A stretch of DNA of 64,000 nucleotides from Sphingomonas taxi (GTDB lineage Bacteria > Pseudomonadota > Alphaproteobacteria > Sphingomonadales > Sphingomonadaceae): NCBI GenBank assembly GCA_003243195.1, contig QFQI01000002.1, forward strand, positions 521,410-585,409, written 5' to 3'. Positions 42,743-52,390 of this stretch are shown here, one piece after another. The notes beneath the pieces are model-generated. The model was not told where the DNA came from. It saw nothing but the letters and a program-made list of their open reading frames with translations, and did not search any database. The stretch's first letter is position 1. Every line of letters starts with the position of its first letter. The translations under genes were made by a program, and so were the position numbers.

Positions 42743-43534
42743 ATGACCACCGCCGCCATGCACATCGCGCGCACCGGGCTGGATGCGCAGGACACGCGGA
42801 TGCGCGTCATTTCGAACAACCTGGCCAACGTCAGCACGACCGGCTTCAAGCGCGACCGCGCGTCGTTCGAGACGCTGTCGTACCAGGTCGTCACCGCCGC
42901 CGGCGCGCAATCGACCGCGGAGAGCAATTACGCCACCGGGCTCAACCTGGGCACCGGCGTGCGCGTGCAGGGCACGTCGCGCACCGAGACGCAGGGGTCG
43001 ATGACCGAGACGGGCAACAGCCTGGACCTGGCGCTGGACGGCAACGGCTATTTCCAGGTGCAGATGCCGGGCGGGCAGCTCGGCTACACCCGCGCCGGCA
43101 ATTTCTCGCGCTCGCCCGAAGGCATGCTCATCACCAGCCAGGGGTATCAGGTGATGCCGGGCATCACCGTGCCCGCCAATGCGACGCAGATCACGATCGG
43201 CACCGACGGGACCGTCAGCGCGACCGTGCCGGGGCAGACCGAAAGCCAGAATCTCGGCCAGATCCAGGTGGCGAGCTTCCCCAATGCCGCCGGGCTGCAA
43301 TCGAACGGCGACAATTTCCTGCTGGAAACCGCGTCGAGCGGCGCGGCCAACCTGGGCGTGCCCGGCGAGGACGGGCGCGGCCGCGTGCGGCAGGGATCGC
43401 TGGAGGCGAGCAACGTCAACGTCGTGGAGGAGCTGGTCGACATGATCGAGACCCAGCGCGCGTATGAGGTCAATTCGAAGATGATCTCCGCCACGGACGA
43501 CATGCTGAAATACGTTAACCAGAATCTGTCATGA
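42743..43534 (+). CDS. flgG: flagellar distal rod protein FlgG
   Basis: Distal rod protein of 263 residues with MRVISNNLANVSTTGFKRDR near the start, YTRAGNFSRSPEGMLITSQGY in the middle and ASNVNVVEELVDMIETQRAYE at the end. FlgG usually measures about 260 residues, as here. The stop overlaps flgH (ATGA). Confidence 0.96.
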   Translation: MTTAAMHIARTGLDAQDTRMRVISNNLANVSTTGFKRDRASFETLSYQVVTAAGAQSTAESNYATGLNLGTGVRVQGTSRTETQGSMTETGNSLDLALDGNGYFQVQMPGGQLGYTRAGNFSRSPEGMLITSQGYQVMPGITVPANATQITIGTDGTVSATVPGQTESQNLGQIQVASFPNAAGLQSNGDNFLLETASSGAANLGVPGEDGRGRVRQGSLEASNVNVVEELVDMIETQRAYEVNSKMISATDDMLKYVNQNLS

Positions 43535-44286
43535 TCCGCAGCGTGATGAATCGCTCCTCCTCCTTCCGCCCCCGACCCCGTCTGCGCATGTCGCTGGGTG
43601 GCATGCTGGGCGCGGCGGTCGCCGTCGTGCTGGTGCCCGCGCCCGCGCCCGCCAGCATCTTCACCAAATTGGTGAAGAAGAAGCCGGCGGAGGATTTCAG
43701 CGCGGTGCGGGTCGCGCCCAGCGTTCCCGCGCCGGTCGCGCCCGCGCCGACCGGGGCGATCTTCCAGGTCGCGGACGGTTACGCCGCGCTGCACGAAGGA
43801 TGGCGCGCGCGGCGGGTCGGCGATCCGCTGACCATCGTGCTGGTGGAGCGCACCGCCGCGTCGAAATCCTCGGGGTCGAAGATCGATTCCAAGGGCAGCT
43901 TCGGGCTGACCCCCCCGACCACCGGCCCGCTGAGCGGCCTGCTGAGCTCCAGCGATGTCGGCATGGATGGCAAGCGCGGCTTCAACGGCACCGGCAGCGC
44001 CGACCAGGCGAACTCGCTGTCGGGCGAGGTGTCGGTGACCGTCGCCGAAGTCTATCCCAACGGCACGATGCTGGTGCGCGGACAGAAGCGCGTGACGCTG
44101 AACCGCGGCGACGAATTCGTGCAGATCAAGGGGATCGTCCGCACCGCGGACGTGGACCGCGACAATCGCGTGCCGTCGACCCGCGTCGCCGATGCGCAGA
44201 TCGCCTATACCGGCAAGGGCGATGTCGCCCGCGCCAGCCGCCAGGGCTGGCTGTCCCGCTTCTTCCAGGTGGTGAGCCCGTTCTGA
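43531..44286 (+). CDS. flgH: flagellar L-ring protein FlgH (no lipoprotein cysteine)
   Basis: Outer-membrane L-ring subunit, 251 residues. The mature part is standard: RRVGDPLTIVLVERTAAS, FNGTGSADQANSLSGEVSVTV, YPNGTMLVRGQKRVTLNRGDE and SSTRVADAQIAYTGKG-like end. The N-terminal region has a signal-like segment (GGMLGAAVAVVLVPAPAPA) followed by SIFTKLVKKK, but no Cys at the cleavage site and no lipobox, whereas FlgH is normally a lipoprotein. Either signal peptidase I cleaves it or the annotated N-terminus differs. Confidence 0.92.
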   Translation: MIRSVMNRSSSFRPRPRLRMSLGGMLGAAVAVVLVPAPAPASIFTKLVKKKPAEDFSAVRVAPSVPAPVAPAPTGAIFQVADGYAALHEGWRARRVGDPLTIVLVERTAASKSSGSKIDSKGSFGLTPPTTGPLSGLLSSSDVGMDGKRGFNGTGSADQANSLSGEVSVTVAEVYPNGTMLVRGQKRVTLNRGDEFVQIKGIVRTADVDRDNRVPSTRVADAQIAYTGKGDVARASRQGWLSRFFQVVSPF

Positions 44287-45380
44287 TGTTCCGCACGCTT
44301 TTCGTCGCGCTGATCGCGCTGCTGGTGTCGGTGCCCGCGCATGCCGACCGGATCAAGGATCTCGGCGGGTTCCAGGGCATCCGCTCTAACCAGTTGACCG
44401 GCTACGGCGTGGTGGTGGGGCTGCCCGGCACCGGCGACGACAACCTGGAATATACCGTGCAGTCGGTGAAGGCGGTCGCATCGCGTTTCGGGCTGCAACT
44501 GCCCGCCGGCGCGAACCCCGGGCTGAAGAATGCCGCGGTGGTGATGATCACCGCCGACCTGCCCGCCTTCGCCAAGCCGGGCCAGCGGATCGACATCACC
44601 GTCGCGTCGATGGGCAAGGCCAAGAGCTTGCGCGGCGGCAGCCTGGTGCTCGCCCCGCTGCTGGGGGCGGACGGGCAGATCTATGCGATGGCGCAGGGCA
44701 ATCTGGCGGTCGGCGGGCTGGGCGCGGAGGGAGCGGACGGATCGAAGATCGTCGTCAACGTCCCCTCCACCGGCCGCATCCCGGAGGGCGCGACCGTCGA
44801 GCGCGCGGTGGCGACCGGCTTCGCCGATACGCCGTTCCTCACCTACAATCTCGCGCGCGCCGATTTCACCACCGCGCAGAACGTCGCGGCGGCGATCAAC
44901 CGCAAGCTGGGCTTCGGCACCGCACAGGCGACCGACGCGGTGTCGGTGGCGGTGCGCGCGCCGGTCGGCGCGGACGTGCGCGCGATGCTGATGAGCGAGA
45001 TCGAGAACCTCGACGTCGCCTCCGCCGAACCGTCCGCCAAGGTGATCGTCAACGCGCGCACCGGCACCGTCGTCATCAACTCCGCGGTGCGCGTAGGCGC
45101 GGCGGCGGTGACGCACGGCAAGCTGACCGTGCGCATCGACGAGAGCCAGCGCGTCAGCCAGCCGGCGCCGCTGAGCAACGGCCAGACCGCGCTGGAGAAT
45201 CGTTCCAACGTGCAGGTGACCGAGGAGAAGAAGCCGATGTTCCTGCTGGCGCCCGGCCCCAAGCTGGCCGATGTGGTGAAGGCGGTGAACGCGATCGGCG
45301 CGTCGCCGGCCGATCTGGTCGCGATCCTGGAGGCGCTGAAGGAAGCCGGCGCGCTCAAGGCCGAACTGGTGGTGCTGTGA
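44286..45380 (+). CDS. flgI: flagellar P-ring protein FlgI
   Basis: Periplasmic P-ring subunit of 364 residues. A signal peptide (MFRTLFVALIALLVSVPAHA) is followed by DRIKDLGGFQGIRSNQLTGY, GVVVGLPGTGDD and, later, KVIVNARTGTVVI. The C-terminus ends ALKEAGALKAELVVL. It starts within the flgH stop (TGATG) and ends in the flgJ start. Confidence 0.96.
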   Translation: MFRTLFVALIALLVSVPAHADRIKDLGGFQGIRSNQLTGYGVVVGLPGTGDDNLEYTVQSVKAVASRFGLQLPAGANPGLKNAAVVMITADLPAFAKPGQRIDITVASMGKAKSLRGGSLVLAPLLGADGQIYAMAQGNLAVGGLGAEGADGSKIVVNVPSTGRIPEGATVERAVATGFADTPFLTYNLARADFTTAQNVAAAINRKLGFGTAQATDAVSVAVRAPVGADVRAMLMSEIENLDVASAEPSAKVIVNARTGTVVINSAVRVGAAAVTHGKLTVRIDESQRVSQPAPLSNGQTALENRSNVQVTEEKKPMFLLAPGPKLADVVKAVNAIGASPADLVAILEALKEAGALKAELVVL

Positions 45381-45745
45381 TGGCGAACGCGATCGGCGGC
45401 GCGATCACCGGCCAGACCGGACTGGACAGCGGCCTGTCGCGCGCCGCGACGAGACAGAATCTCGACAAGGCCGCGCAGCAGTTCGAATCGGTGTTCACCG
45501 GCATGATGCTGAAGTCGATGCGCGCGGCGAAGCTCGCCGATCCGCTGATCGACAGCAAGGCGATGGAGACGTTCCGCGACATGAGCGACCAGAAGGTCGT
45601 GCAGAACATCGCGGAGCATCACCCGCTCGGCATCGGCGCGGCGATGAGCAGGTTTCTGGCCCAGGCTCAACCCGACATGGCGTCCCAACCGGATGGGGCG
45701 TCGCAACCCGATCTTAACCCGAATCGTGCCACCTTGGCTGAATGA
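45380..45745 (+). CDS. flgJ: rod-binding protein FlgJ, N-terminal domain only
   Basis: Rod cap of 121 residues comprising only the rod-binding domain (AAQQFESVFTGMMLKSMRAA and MSDQKVVQNIAEHHPLGIG). The muramidase half found in enteric FlgJ is absent; a separate transglycosylase is encoded at 35548-36396. The ATG overlaps the flgI stop (TGATG), with an in-frame GTG three bases earlier. Confidence 0.9.
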   Translation: MANAIGGAITGQTGLDSGLSRAATRQNLDKAAQQFESVFTGMMLKSMRAAKLADPLIDSKAMETFRDMSDQKVVQNIAEHHPLGIGAAMSRFLAQAQPDMASQPDGASQPDLNPNRATLAE

Positions 45746-47082
45746 GTGATCTGCTCTCCATTGGCGCCTCTGGCGTCCGCGCGTATCAGACCGCGCTGAC
45801 GACGGTGTCGGAGAACATCGCGAATGCCGGAAATGCGTCCTATGCACGGCGCACGTCCAACATCCGCGAGATGAGCGGCGGCACCGGCTTCAATACGACA
45901 TCCCCCAATGGCATGGGCGCGCTGGTCGAAAGCATCGGGCGCGCGGGCAATGCCTATGCCGACCAGTCGCTGCGCACCGCTTCGGCCGACCTGTCGCGCA
46001 CGGAAGCGGGATCGGTGTGGCTGGAGCGCGTGGAAACCGCGCTCGGCAGCGGCGCCTTATCGTCGCGGATGACCGGCTTCTTCGCGGCGAGCACCGCGTT
46101 GCAGGCCGATCCCACCTCCACCGCGCTGCGTGCCGGCATGCTGAGCGCCGCCTCGTCGGTGGCCGATTCGTTCGGCGTCACCGCGCGCGCTCTGGACAGC
46201 GCGATGACCGAGCTCGACGGTCAGGCGACGCAGGCCGCGGCCGAGCTGACGCGGCTCAACCAGGCGATGCTGAAGGTGAACCAGGGGCTGGTGCGGTCCG
46301 CGCCCGGTACCTCGGCGACGGCCGCGCTGGCCGACCAGCGCGACGACCTGCTCCAGCAGATGAGCGCGCTGACCGATGTCAGCGTCAAGCTCGACGAATA
46401 CGGGCGCGCCACCGTGCGCGCCGGCGGCGCCAACGGCCCGGTGCTGGTCGACGCCAAAGACGCCGGGGAGGTCGCCTACGGGCGCACCGCCGGCAATGTC
46501 GCGCTCGCCGTGCGGTCGCCGGGCGGCGCGGCGACGCTGTTCGATCCCGACGGCGGCTCGCTGGCCGGCATGGTGGAGGGCGCGCAGCGCATCGCCAGCA
46601 ATCGCGACACGCTGGCGCGCGTCGCCGGCGACCTGACCGACACGGTCAACACCCTGCAGGCGCAGGGCGAGGACGCCAAGGGCGTGAAGGGCACCGACTT
46701 CTTCCAGTCGAACCCGGCCGATCCGACCGACTTCTCGGTCAAGCTCACCTCCGGCGACGGGATCGCGGCCGCGCGCGGCGGCGGCACGCGCGACGCGTCG
46801 AACCTCGCCAAGCTGGGCACCGAGAGGACCACGCAGGGCTTCGAGGACCGCGTGCAGGCGCTGGTGACCGACAATGCCGCGACGCTGAAGCAGCGGCGGC
46901 TGGTCAGCGACGCGCAGACCGCGATCCGCGACGGCGCGGTCACCGCGCGGTCGGAGGTGTCGGGCGTGAACCTCGACAACGAGGCGGTCGACCTGCTGAA
47001 GTTCCAGCAGGCCTATCAGGCATCGAGCCGCGTCATCCAGGTCGCCAAAGAAACCTTCCAGTCGATCCTCGAGATCAGGTAA
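45742..47082 (+). CDS. flgK: hook-associated protein FlgK
   Basis: First hook-filament junction protein, 446 residues. N-terminal SGVRAYQTALTTVSENIANAGN, a FlgK middle with DQRDDLLQQMSALTDVSVKLDEYG, and the C-terminal GVNLDNEAVDLLKFQQAYQA are diagnostic. It overlaps flgJ by four bases. Confidence 0.95.
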   Translation: MSDLLSIGASGVRAYQTALTTVSENIANAGNASYARRTSNIREMSGGTGFNTTSPNGMGALVESIGRAGNAYADQSLRTASADLSRTEAGSVWLERVETALGSGALSSRMTGFFAASTALQADPTSTALRAGMLSAASSVADSFGVTARALDSAMTELDGQATQAAAELTRLNQAMLKVNQGLVRSAPGTSATAALADQRDDLLQQMSALTDVSVKLDEYGRATVRAGGANGPVLVDAKDAGEVAYGRTAGNVALAVRSPGGAATLFDPDGGSLAGMVEGAQRIASNRDTLARVAGDLTDTVNTLQAQGEDAKGVKGTDFFQSNPADPTDFSVKLTSGDGIAAARGGGTRDASNLAKLGTERTTQGFEDRVQALVTDNAATLKQRRLVSDAQTAIRDGAVTARSEVSGVNLDNEAVDLLKFQQAYQASSRVIQVAKETFQSILEIR

Positions 47083-47088
47083 CCGACC

Positions 47089-47985
47089 ATGCAGATCTCC
47101 AGCAGCCTGATGTTCGATCGGTCCGCGGCGCGGATGGGGTCGCTGATGACGACCGCCGCGAAGCTGCAGACGCAGATCGCGACCGGCAAGAAGTTCACCT
47201 CGCCGTCGGAGAATGTCGCGGTCGGGCAGCAGCTCGCCGAATTCGACCGCAAGCAGATCGACGCCGCCGCCTATGTCTCGAACATGGGCACCGCCTCCTC
47301 GCTGCTGTCGCAGGCCGACACGACGCTCGATTCGATCACCACGCAGATGCAGCGCGCCACCGAACTGACGGTGCGGGCCAGCAACGACACGCTGAGCGTG
47401 GCCGATCGCAAGGCGATCGGCGACGAGCTGAAGTCGGTGGTCGACACGCTGGTGGGGCTGGGCAACGCCAGCGATTCGAACGGGCGCCCGCTGTTCGGCA
47501 GCGCGTCCGGCACGCCGGCGGTGATCGACAACAAGGACGGCTCCTTCACCTACAACACCGCGCCCAAGCTGTCGGAAGTGCCGATCGGCGACAATCTGAC
47601 GATCCAGCCGACCGAGACATCGGCGCGCATCTTCCAGAGCGGCGCCGGCGACACGCTGGCGATCCTGTCGCAACTGGCGTCGGCGTTGCAGGCGGGCGAC
47701 CCGACCGGCGATTCGGCGCGCACCGCGCTCGACAAGGTGAATGCCGCGACCGACCAGGTGTCGGTCGTCCAGGCATCGGTGGGCGCGCGCGGCGCGCGCA
47801 TCGACCTGCAACAGGCGTTGCAGGAGAGCAGCAGCGCCGATCAGGCGGAACTGCGGTCCTCGCTGGAGGATACCGATCTCACGTCCGCGGCGGCCGAATT
47901 CGCCAAGACGATGACGATCCTGAACGCGACCCAGTCCAGCTTCTCCAAGCTGTCGCAACTGTCGCTGTTCAGCTACCTGCGCTGA
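47089..47985 (+). CDS. flgL: hook-associated protein FlgL
   Basis: Second hook-filament junction protein, 298 residues, flagellin-like at both ends (KLQTQIATGKKFTSPSENV and LRSSLEDTDLTSAAAEFAKTM). The middle contains GRPLFGSASGTPAVID. It is the last gene of the rod-hook operon; no clear terminator follows in the 231-base gap to motA, which holds only a TTAACCA motif near 48169. Confidence 0.92.
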   Translation: MQISSSLMFDRSAARMGSLMTTAAKLQTQIATGKKFTSPSENVAVGQQLAEFDRKQIDAAAYVSNMGTASSLLSQADTTLDSITTQMQRATELTVRASNDTLSVADRKAIGDELKSVVDTLVGLGNASDSNGRPLFGSASGTPAVIDNKDGSFTYNTAPKLSEVPIGDNLTIQPTETSARIFQSGAGDTLAILSQLASALQAGDPTGDSARTALDKVNAATDQVSVVQASVGARGARIDLQQALQESSSADQAELRSSLEDTDLTSAAAEFAKTMTILNATQSSFSKLSQLSLFSYLR

Positions 47986-48216
47986 CGCGGGTCGCGGCGT
48001 CGCTTCTTCGACGGTCTTGCGTGCCCGACGCGGCGGCGCGGGGTGTCACGCGCCTGCGCCGGCATGCGTCAGCCCACGTCGTCGCGCGCGCCATCGCCAC
48101 GGCGATGCAGGCGGCGCACCGCCGCATAACCCATGTCACGGTAACCACTTCTCCACCGCTGGCGGGTTAACCACGCCTCCTGAGAATCGTCCCGCAAGCG
48201 AAATGGGGAAAAGCGC

Positions 48217-49080
48217 ATGTTTCCGGCCATCGGCCTCGTTGTCCTCCTCGGCATGGTGTTCGGCGGATTCGCCATCACCGGCGGCGATCTCGGCCCCGTC
48301 TTCCACGCCATCCCGCACGAGATGCTCATCATCTGCGGCGCGGCGGCGGGCGCGCTCATCATCGGCAATTCCGGCAAGGAGCTGAAGGCCGTGGGCGGCG
48401 GGCTGGGCAAGGTGTTCAAGGGGCCGAAGTACAAGAAGCAGGATTATCTCGACGTGATCTTCCTGGTCAGCAAGCTGATGAAGATGCTGCGCATGGAAGG
48501 GCCGATCGCGCTGGAGCCGCATGTCGAGGATCCGAAGTCCTCGGCGGTGTTCGCGGAATATCCCCGGCTGCTGAAGGACCATACGCTGGTCAACCTGATC
48601 GCCGACACGCTGCGGCTGGTGGTCGTCTCCTCCGGCACGCTCGACGTGCATGCCGTGGAGGAGGTGATGGACAATGCGATCAAGACCCACCACCACGAGG
48701 TGGAGGGGCCGGAGCATACGCTGCAGAGCCTCGCCGACGCGCTTCCCGCGCTGGGCATCGTCGCGGCGGTGCTGGGCATCGTGAAGACGATGGGGTCGAT
48801 CGACAAGCCGCCGTCGGTGCTGGGTGGCATGATCGGCTCGGCGCTGGTCGGCACGTTCATGGGCGTGCTGCTGGCGTACGGCATCGTCAACCCGTTCGCG
48901 GGGCGGCTGAAGCAGGTGATCGAGGCCGACGCGGCGATCTACCATGTCGTCAAGCAGATCATCATCGCCTCGCTGCACGGCCATCCGCAGCCGCTGGTGA
49001 TCGAGGCGGCGCGTTCCGGCATCGACCACAAGAACCAGCCCGGCTTTGCCGAGGTGTTCGACGGCCTGCGGGGCAAGTAA
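48217..49080 (+). CDS. motA: flagellar stator protein MotA
   Basis: Proton-channel stator, 287 residues with four membrane helices (about 2-20, 33-50, 175-195 and 205-225) and a large cytoplasmic loop. Landmarks are GGDLGPVFHAIPHEMLIICGAAAGALIIGNSG and LGIVAAVLGIVKTMGS with AYGIVNPFAGRL. GGGGA precedes the ATG by eight bases. Confidence 0.95.
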   Translation: MFPAIGLVVLLGMVFGGFAITGGDLGPVFHAIPHEMLIICGAAAGALIIGNSGKELKAVGGGLGKVFKGPKYKKQDYLDVIFLVSKLMKMLRMEGPIALEPHVEDPKSSAVFAEYPRLLKDHTLVNLIADTLRLVVVSSGTLDVHAVEEVMDNAIKTHHHEVEGPEHTLQSLADALPALGIVAAVLGIVKTMGSIDKPPSVLGGMIGSALVGTFMGVLLAYGIVNPFAGRLKQVIEADAAIYHVVKQIIIASLHGHPQPLVIEAARSGIDHKNQPGFAEVFDGLRGK

Positions 49081-49083
49081 GCG

Positions 49084-49983
49084 ATGGCTGCCAAGGCGCC
49101 GCACGGCAAGAACGAGCCGCCCAAGATCGTCATCGTCAAGAAGATCACGATGGTCGCCGGCGGCCATCACGGCGGCGCGTGGAAGGTCGCCTATGCCGAC
49201 TTCGTGACCGCGATGATGGCGTTCTTCCTGCTGCTGTGGCTGTTGGGCGCGACCACGGAAAAGCAGCGCAAGGGCATCGCCGACTATTTCGCCCCGACGC
49301 TGATCGACAAGAAGCGCGTCGGCATCGGCGGGCAGGGGATCGGCGGCGGCGAATCGCTGACCTCGAAGGAGAAGATCGGGCCGAAGGCGGGCACCTCGGA
49401 CCTGCACGCGCTGGCGCTCGTCACCGACAATCCGGTCGGCGAGGTAAAGGGCTTCGGCACCAAGGGCTCGCTACGCAGCGCGATGGCCAAGGAGGATGCG
49501 AAGCGCTTCGCCAGGCTGCGTCAGGAGGTGATGCAGAAGATCGCGCAGAGCCGCGAACTGGCGAAGCTGTCCAAGCACATCCGCTTCACGATGACCCCGG
49601 ACGGGATGCGGATCGACTTGGTCGACGACGCCGATTATTCGATGTTCGCGCTCGGCACCACCGCGCTCGCCACCGATGCCTCGGCGCTGATCGGGCTGGT
49701 GGCGCAGGGGATCAAGGAGACGTCGAACCCGATCATGATCCGCGGCTATACCGACAGCCTGCCGTTCGGCGATCCCCGCGCGATGAACAACTGGATGCTG
49801 TCGTCGGGCCGCGCCGAATCGACCCGCCGCCGGTTGGCGCTGGGCGGCATTCCGGAGGCGCGGTTCAACCGGATCGAGGGTGTTGCCGACCGTGAGCCGA
49901 TGATCGCCGACAATCCGCAGGATCCGCGCAACCGCCGCGTGGCGATCACGCTGCTCTATCGCGCGGGGACGTTCGGGCAATAG
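49084..49983 (+). CDS. motB: flagellar stator protein MotB
   Basis: Stator protein of 299 residues that anchors MotA to peptidoglycan. GAWKVAYADFVTAMMAFFLLL contains the proton-binding Asp39, and the OmpA-like domain ends PFGDPRAMNNWMLSSGRAES. MotB follows motA by three bases and both form a clear, canonical stator unit, unlike the short pair at 37649-38877. Confidence 0.95.
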   Translation: MAAKAPHGKNEPPKIVIVKKITMVAGGHHGGAWKVAYADFVTAMMAFFLLLWLLGATTEKQRKGIADYFAPTLIDKKRVGIGGQGIGGGESLTSKEKIGPKAGTSDLHALALVTDNPVGEVKGFGTKGSLRSAMAKEDAKRFARLRQEVMQKIAQSRELAKLSKHIRFTMTPDGMRIDLVDDADYSMFALGTTALATDASALIGLVAQGIKETSNPIMIRGYTDSLPFGDPRAMNNWMLSSGRAESTRRRLALGGIPEARFNRIEGVADREPMIADNPQDPRNRRVAITLLYRAGTFGQ

Positions 49984-50023
49984 CCGCGATCGTGTGGCGG
50001 ACCCGTCCGTCACACGATCGCGG
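49984..50023. terminator. 13-base perfect inverted repeat, bidirectional terminator
   Basis: CCGCGATCGTGTG (49984-49996) and CACACGATCGCGG (50011-50023) are exact inverted repeats between the convergent motB and acyltransferase genes. The right arm encodes the last codons of the acyltransferase. No T run is present. Confidence 0.7.
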
Positions 50024-51176
50024 GGCGCGGATCGACATGCGTGCGGCGCGAGGCGTGGCGGCGCAGCCCGATCAGCGGACGCAGCGGCCCGATCGCGCGC
50101 CCGCCCAGATAGAAGGCCCAGCAGCCCGCGATCGTGGCCGCCACCAGCAGCGCGAAGGACAGCCATGCGGGCAGGGCGGCCGGGCGCAGCCAGAAGGCGA
50201 CCGCGACGATGATCGACTGGTGGACGATGTAGAAGGGGAACACCGCCTCGGTCAGCATCGGCCGCCAGCGGTGATCGCGGTTCCAGTGCCCGTCGGCATA
50301 GCCGATCAGCGCTGCCACCGCCGCCCAACCCTCCACCGCGCGCGCCAGTGCGAAGACGGTTCCCCACGGGCGCGGCATGGTGCTGCCCGGCCAGCGCAGC
50401 TCGATTCCCGCCACCAGCAGATAGGCGGCCATCGCGATCGCCGCCGACGCCTTCCACCGCCGCACCAGCGACGCCAGCGTGTACGGCGCGCAGGCGAGTG
50501 CGTAGCCGAACAGAAAGGCGGGGAAATAGCTGAAATGCGCCACCCAGTCCCCGACCAGTGCATGCGTTTCGCGCCCGCCGGGGAACAGCGCGAAATTGAC
50601 CAGCACCATCCATGCGATCGGCACCACCAGCAGCGCCGGGCCGCGCATCATCCACGCGAACCCCGCCTGCGCCGCGCGCCGCGCGCGGCCCGGCAGCAAC
50701 GCCGCGCCGGCCGCGAGCGCCAGCGTATAGACCCAAAGATAGGCGACGAACCACAAATGGTTCCATGCCGGCAGGAAGATCGGGCCGAGCCAGGCGAAGC
50801 GGAAATAGTCGTGCAGCCAGAAATGCGCGAAGCCGTGGCCGTAGCCGTATTTCGCGCTCAGTTCCGCCCATGGCTGCACCGGCACGATCACCGCCATCCC
50901 GAAGATCAGCGGCACCAGCAGCCGCAGCGAACGCTGCCGCGCGAACCGCCACGGCACCTTGTTGCGCACCATCAGCGCGCGGCTGGCATAGCCTGATACG
51001 ACGAACAGCAGCGACAGCCGCCACGGGTTGGACGCCATCATCGGCACCGCGACCCACCACGCGCCCGGCAGCTTGGCATGGAAGTCCCAGGGCACGAACA
51101 CCATGCCGACATGGTAGAGGATCAGGATCGCGAACGCCCCGATGCGAAGCCAGTCAAGACCGTAGTGACGCTGCAT
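50010..51176 (-). CDS. acyltransferase family 3 membrane protein
   Basis: A 388-residue integral membrane protein with about ten helices, of the acyltransferase-3 (OafA/OpgC) family. The start MQRHYGLDWLRIGAFAILILYHVG matches the family's conserved D-x-L-R-x-x-A and H motif. Such enzymes O-acylate surface polysaccharides, glucans or antibiotics. It is a single-gene unit, so the substrate is unknown. Confidence 0.85.
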   Translation of the reverse strand: MQRHYGLDWLRIGAFAILILYHVGMVFVPWDFHAKLPGAWWVAVPMMASNPWRLSLLFVVSGYASRALMVRNKVPWRFARQRSLRLLVPLIFGMAVIVPVQPWAELSAKYGYGHGFAHFWLHDYFRFAWLGPIFLPAWNHLWFVAYLWVYTLALAAGAALLPGRARRAAQAGFAWMMRGPALLVVPIAWMVLVNFALFPGGRETHALVGDWVAHFSYFPAFLFGYALACAPYTLASLVRRWKASAAIAMAAYLLVAGIELRWPGSTMPRPWGTVFALARAVEGWAAVAALIGYADGHWNRDHRWRPMLTEAVFPFYIVHQSIIVAVAFWLRPAALPAWLSFALLVAATIAGCWAFYLGGRAIGPLRPLIGLRRHASRRTHVDPRPAIV

Positions 51177-51265
51177 CCCGCGCGACCTAGCATCGTGCGC
51201 GCGATGCCGCGACGTTGAACTGCCACGCGTTTGATAGTGTCACGCGGCGCGCGTATATGGGCGCC

Positions 51266-52390
51266 ATGTCCATCCGTCCGTGGCGCGACATCGCGCGTCG
51301 TCCCAGCCGCCAGATCATGGTCGGCAACGTCCCCGTCGGTGGCGACGCGCCGGTCACCGTGCAGACGATGACCAACACGCCCACCGAGGACGTCGCCGCG
51401 ACGATCGACCAGATCCGCCGCTGCGAGGAGGCGGGCGCCGACATCATCCGCGTCAGTTGCCCCGATGTCGCCTCCACCGCCGCGCTGGGGCAGATCGTCC
51501 GCGCGGCGCAGGTGCCGATCGTGGCCGACATCCATTTCCACTACAAGCGCGCGCTGGAGGCGGCGGACGCGGGTGCGGCGTGCCTGCGCATCAATCCCGG
51601 CAACATCGGCTCGTCGGAACGGGTCGCGGAGGTGGTGCGCGCCGCCAAGGCCAACGGCTGCGCGATCCGCATCGGCGTCAACGCCGGCAGCCTGGAGAAG
51701 GATCTGCTGGAAAAATATGGCGAGCCGTGCCCGGAGGCGCTGGTCGAATCGGCGCTCGACCATATCAAGCTGCTGCAGGACCACGACTTCCACGAATACA
51801 AGGTCGCGGTGAAGGCGTCGGACGTGTTCCTGGCGGTGGCCGCCTATCAGGGGCTGGCCGAGGCGACCGATTGCCCGCTGCATCTGGGCATCACCGAGGC
51901 GGGCGGGCTGATCGGCGGCACGGTGAAGTCGTCGATCGGGATGGGATCGCTCCTGTGGTTCGGGATCGGCGACACGATCCGCGTGTCGCTATCCGCCGAG
52001 CCGGAGGAGGAAGTGCGCGTCGGCTTCGAGATCCTGAAGGCGCTGGGCATCCGCAACCGCGGCGTGCGTGTCGTGAGCTGCCCGAGCTGCGCGCGGCAGG
52101 GGTTCGACGTGATCCGCACCGTTCAGGCGCTGGAGGAACGGCTTCAGCACATCCGAACGCCGATGAGCCTGTCGGTGCTCGGTTGCGTCGTCAACGGCCC
52201 GGGCGAGGCGCGCGAAACCGACATCGGCATCACCGGTGGCGGCAACGGGCGGCACATGGTGTATCTGTCGGGGGTCACCGACCATCATGTGCAGGATGCC
52301 GACATGATCGAGCACATCGTGCGGCTGGTCGAGGGCAAGGCCGCGGAGATCGAGGCGGCGACCGCCGCCGCGAAGCTCGCGGCGGAATGA
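51266..52390 (+). CDS. ispG: 4-hydroxy-3-methylbut-2-enyl diphosphate synthase
   Basis: Fe-S enzyme of the MEP isoprenoid pathway. The 374-residue protein has the cysteines that bind the [4Fe-4S] cluster at Cys272, Cys275 (VSCPSCARQG) and Cys307 (LGCVVNGPGEA). The start at 51266 (MSIRPWRDI) is preferred; another ATG lies at 51257. Stop and next start overlap (ATGA). Confidence 0.95.
   Translation: MSIRPWRDIARRPSRQIMVGNVPVGGDAPVTVQTMTNTPTEDVAATIDQIRRCEEAGADIIRVSCPDVASTAALGQIVRAAQVPIVADIHFHYKRALEAADAGAACLRINPGNIGSSERVAEVVRAAKANGCAIRIGVNAGSLEKDLLEKYGEPCPEALVESALDHIKLLQDHDFHEYKVAVKASDVFLAVAAYQGLAEATDCPLHLGITEAGGLIGGTVKSSIGMGSLLWFGIGDTIRVSLSAEPEEEVRVGFEILKALGIRNRGVRVVSCPSCARQGFDVIRTVQALEERLQHIRTPMSLSVLGCVVNGPGEARETDIGITGGGNGRHMVYLSGVTDHHVQDADMIEHIVRLVEGKAAEIEAATAAAKLAAE

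Noticed and set aside
46017..48170. 717-codon plus-strand frame overlapping flgK and flgL
   Set aside because: Out of frame with two clear hook-associated proteins and without any recognisable motif.
48165..48180. TTAACCA before motA as a CtrA site
   Set aside because: Single half-site without the second TTAA at the expected spacing; kept only as a note.
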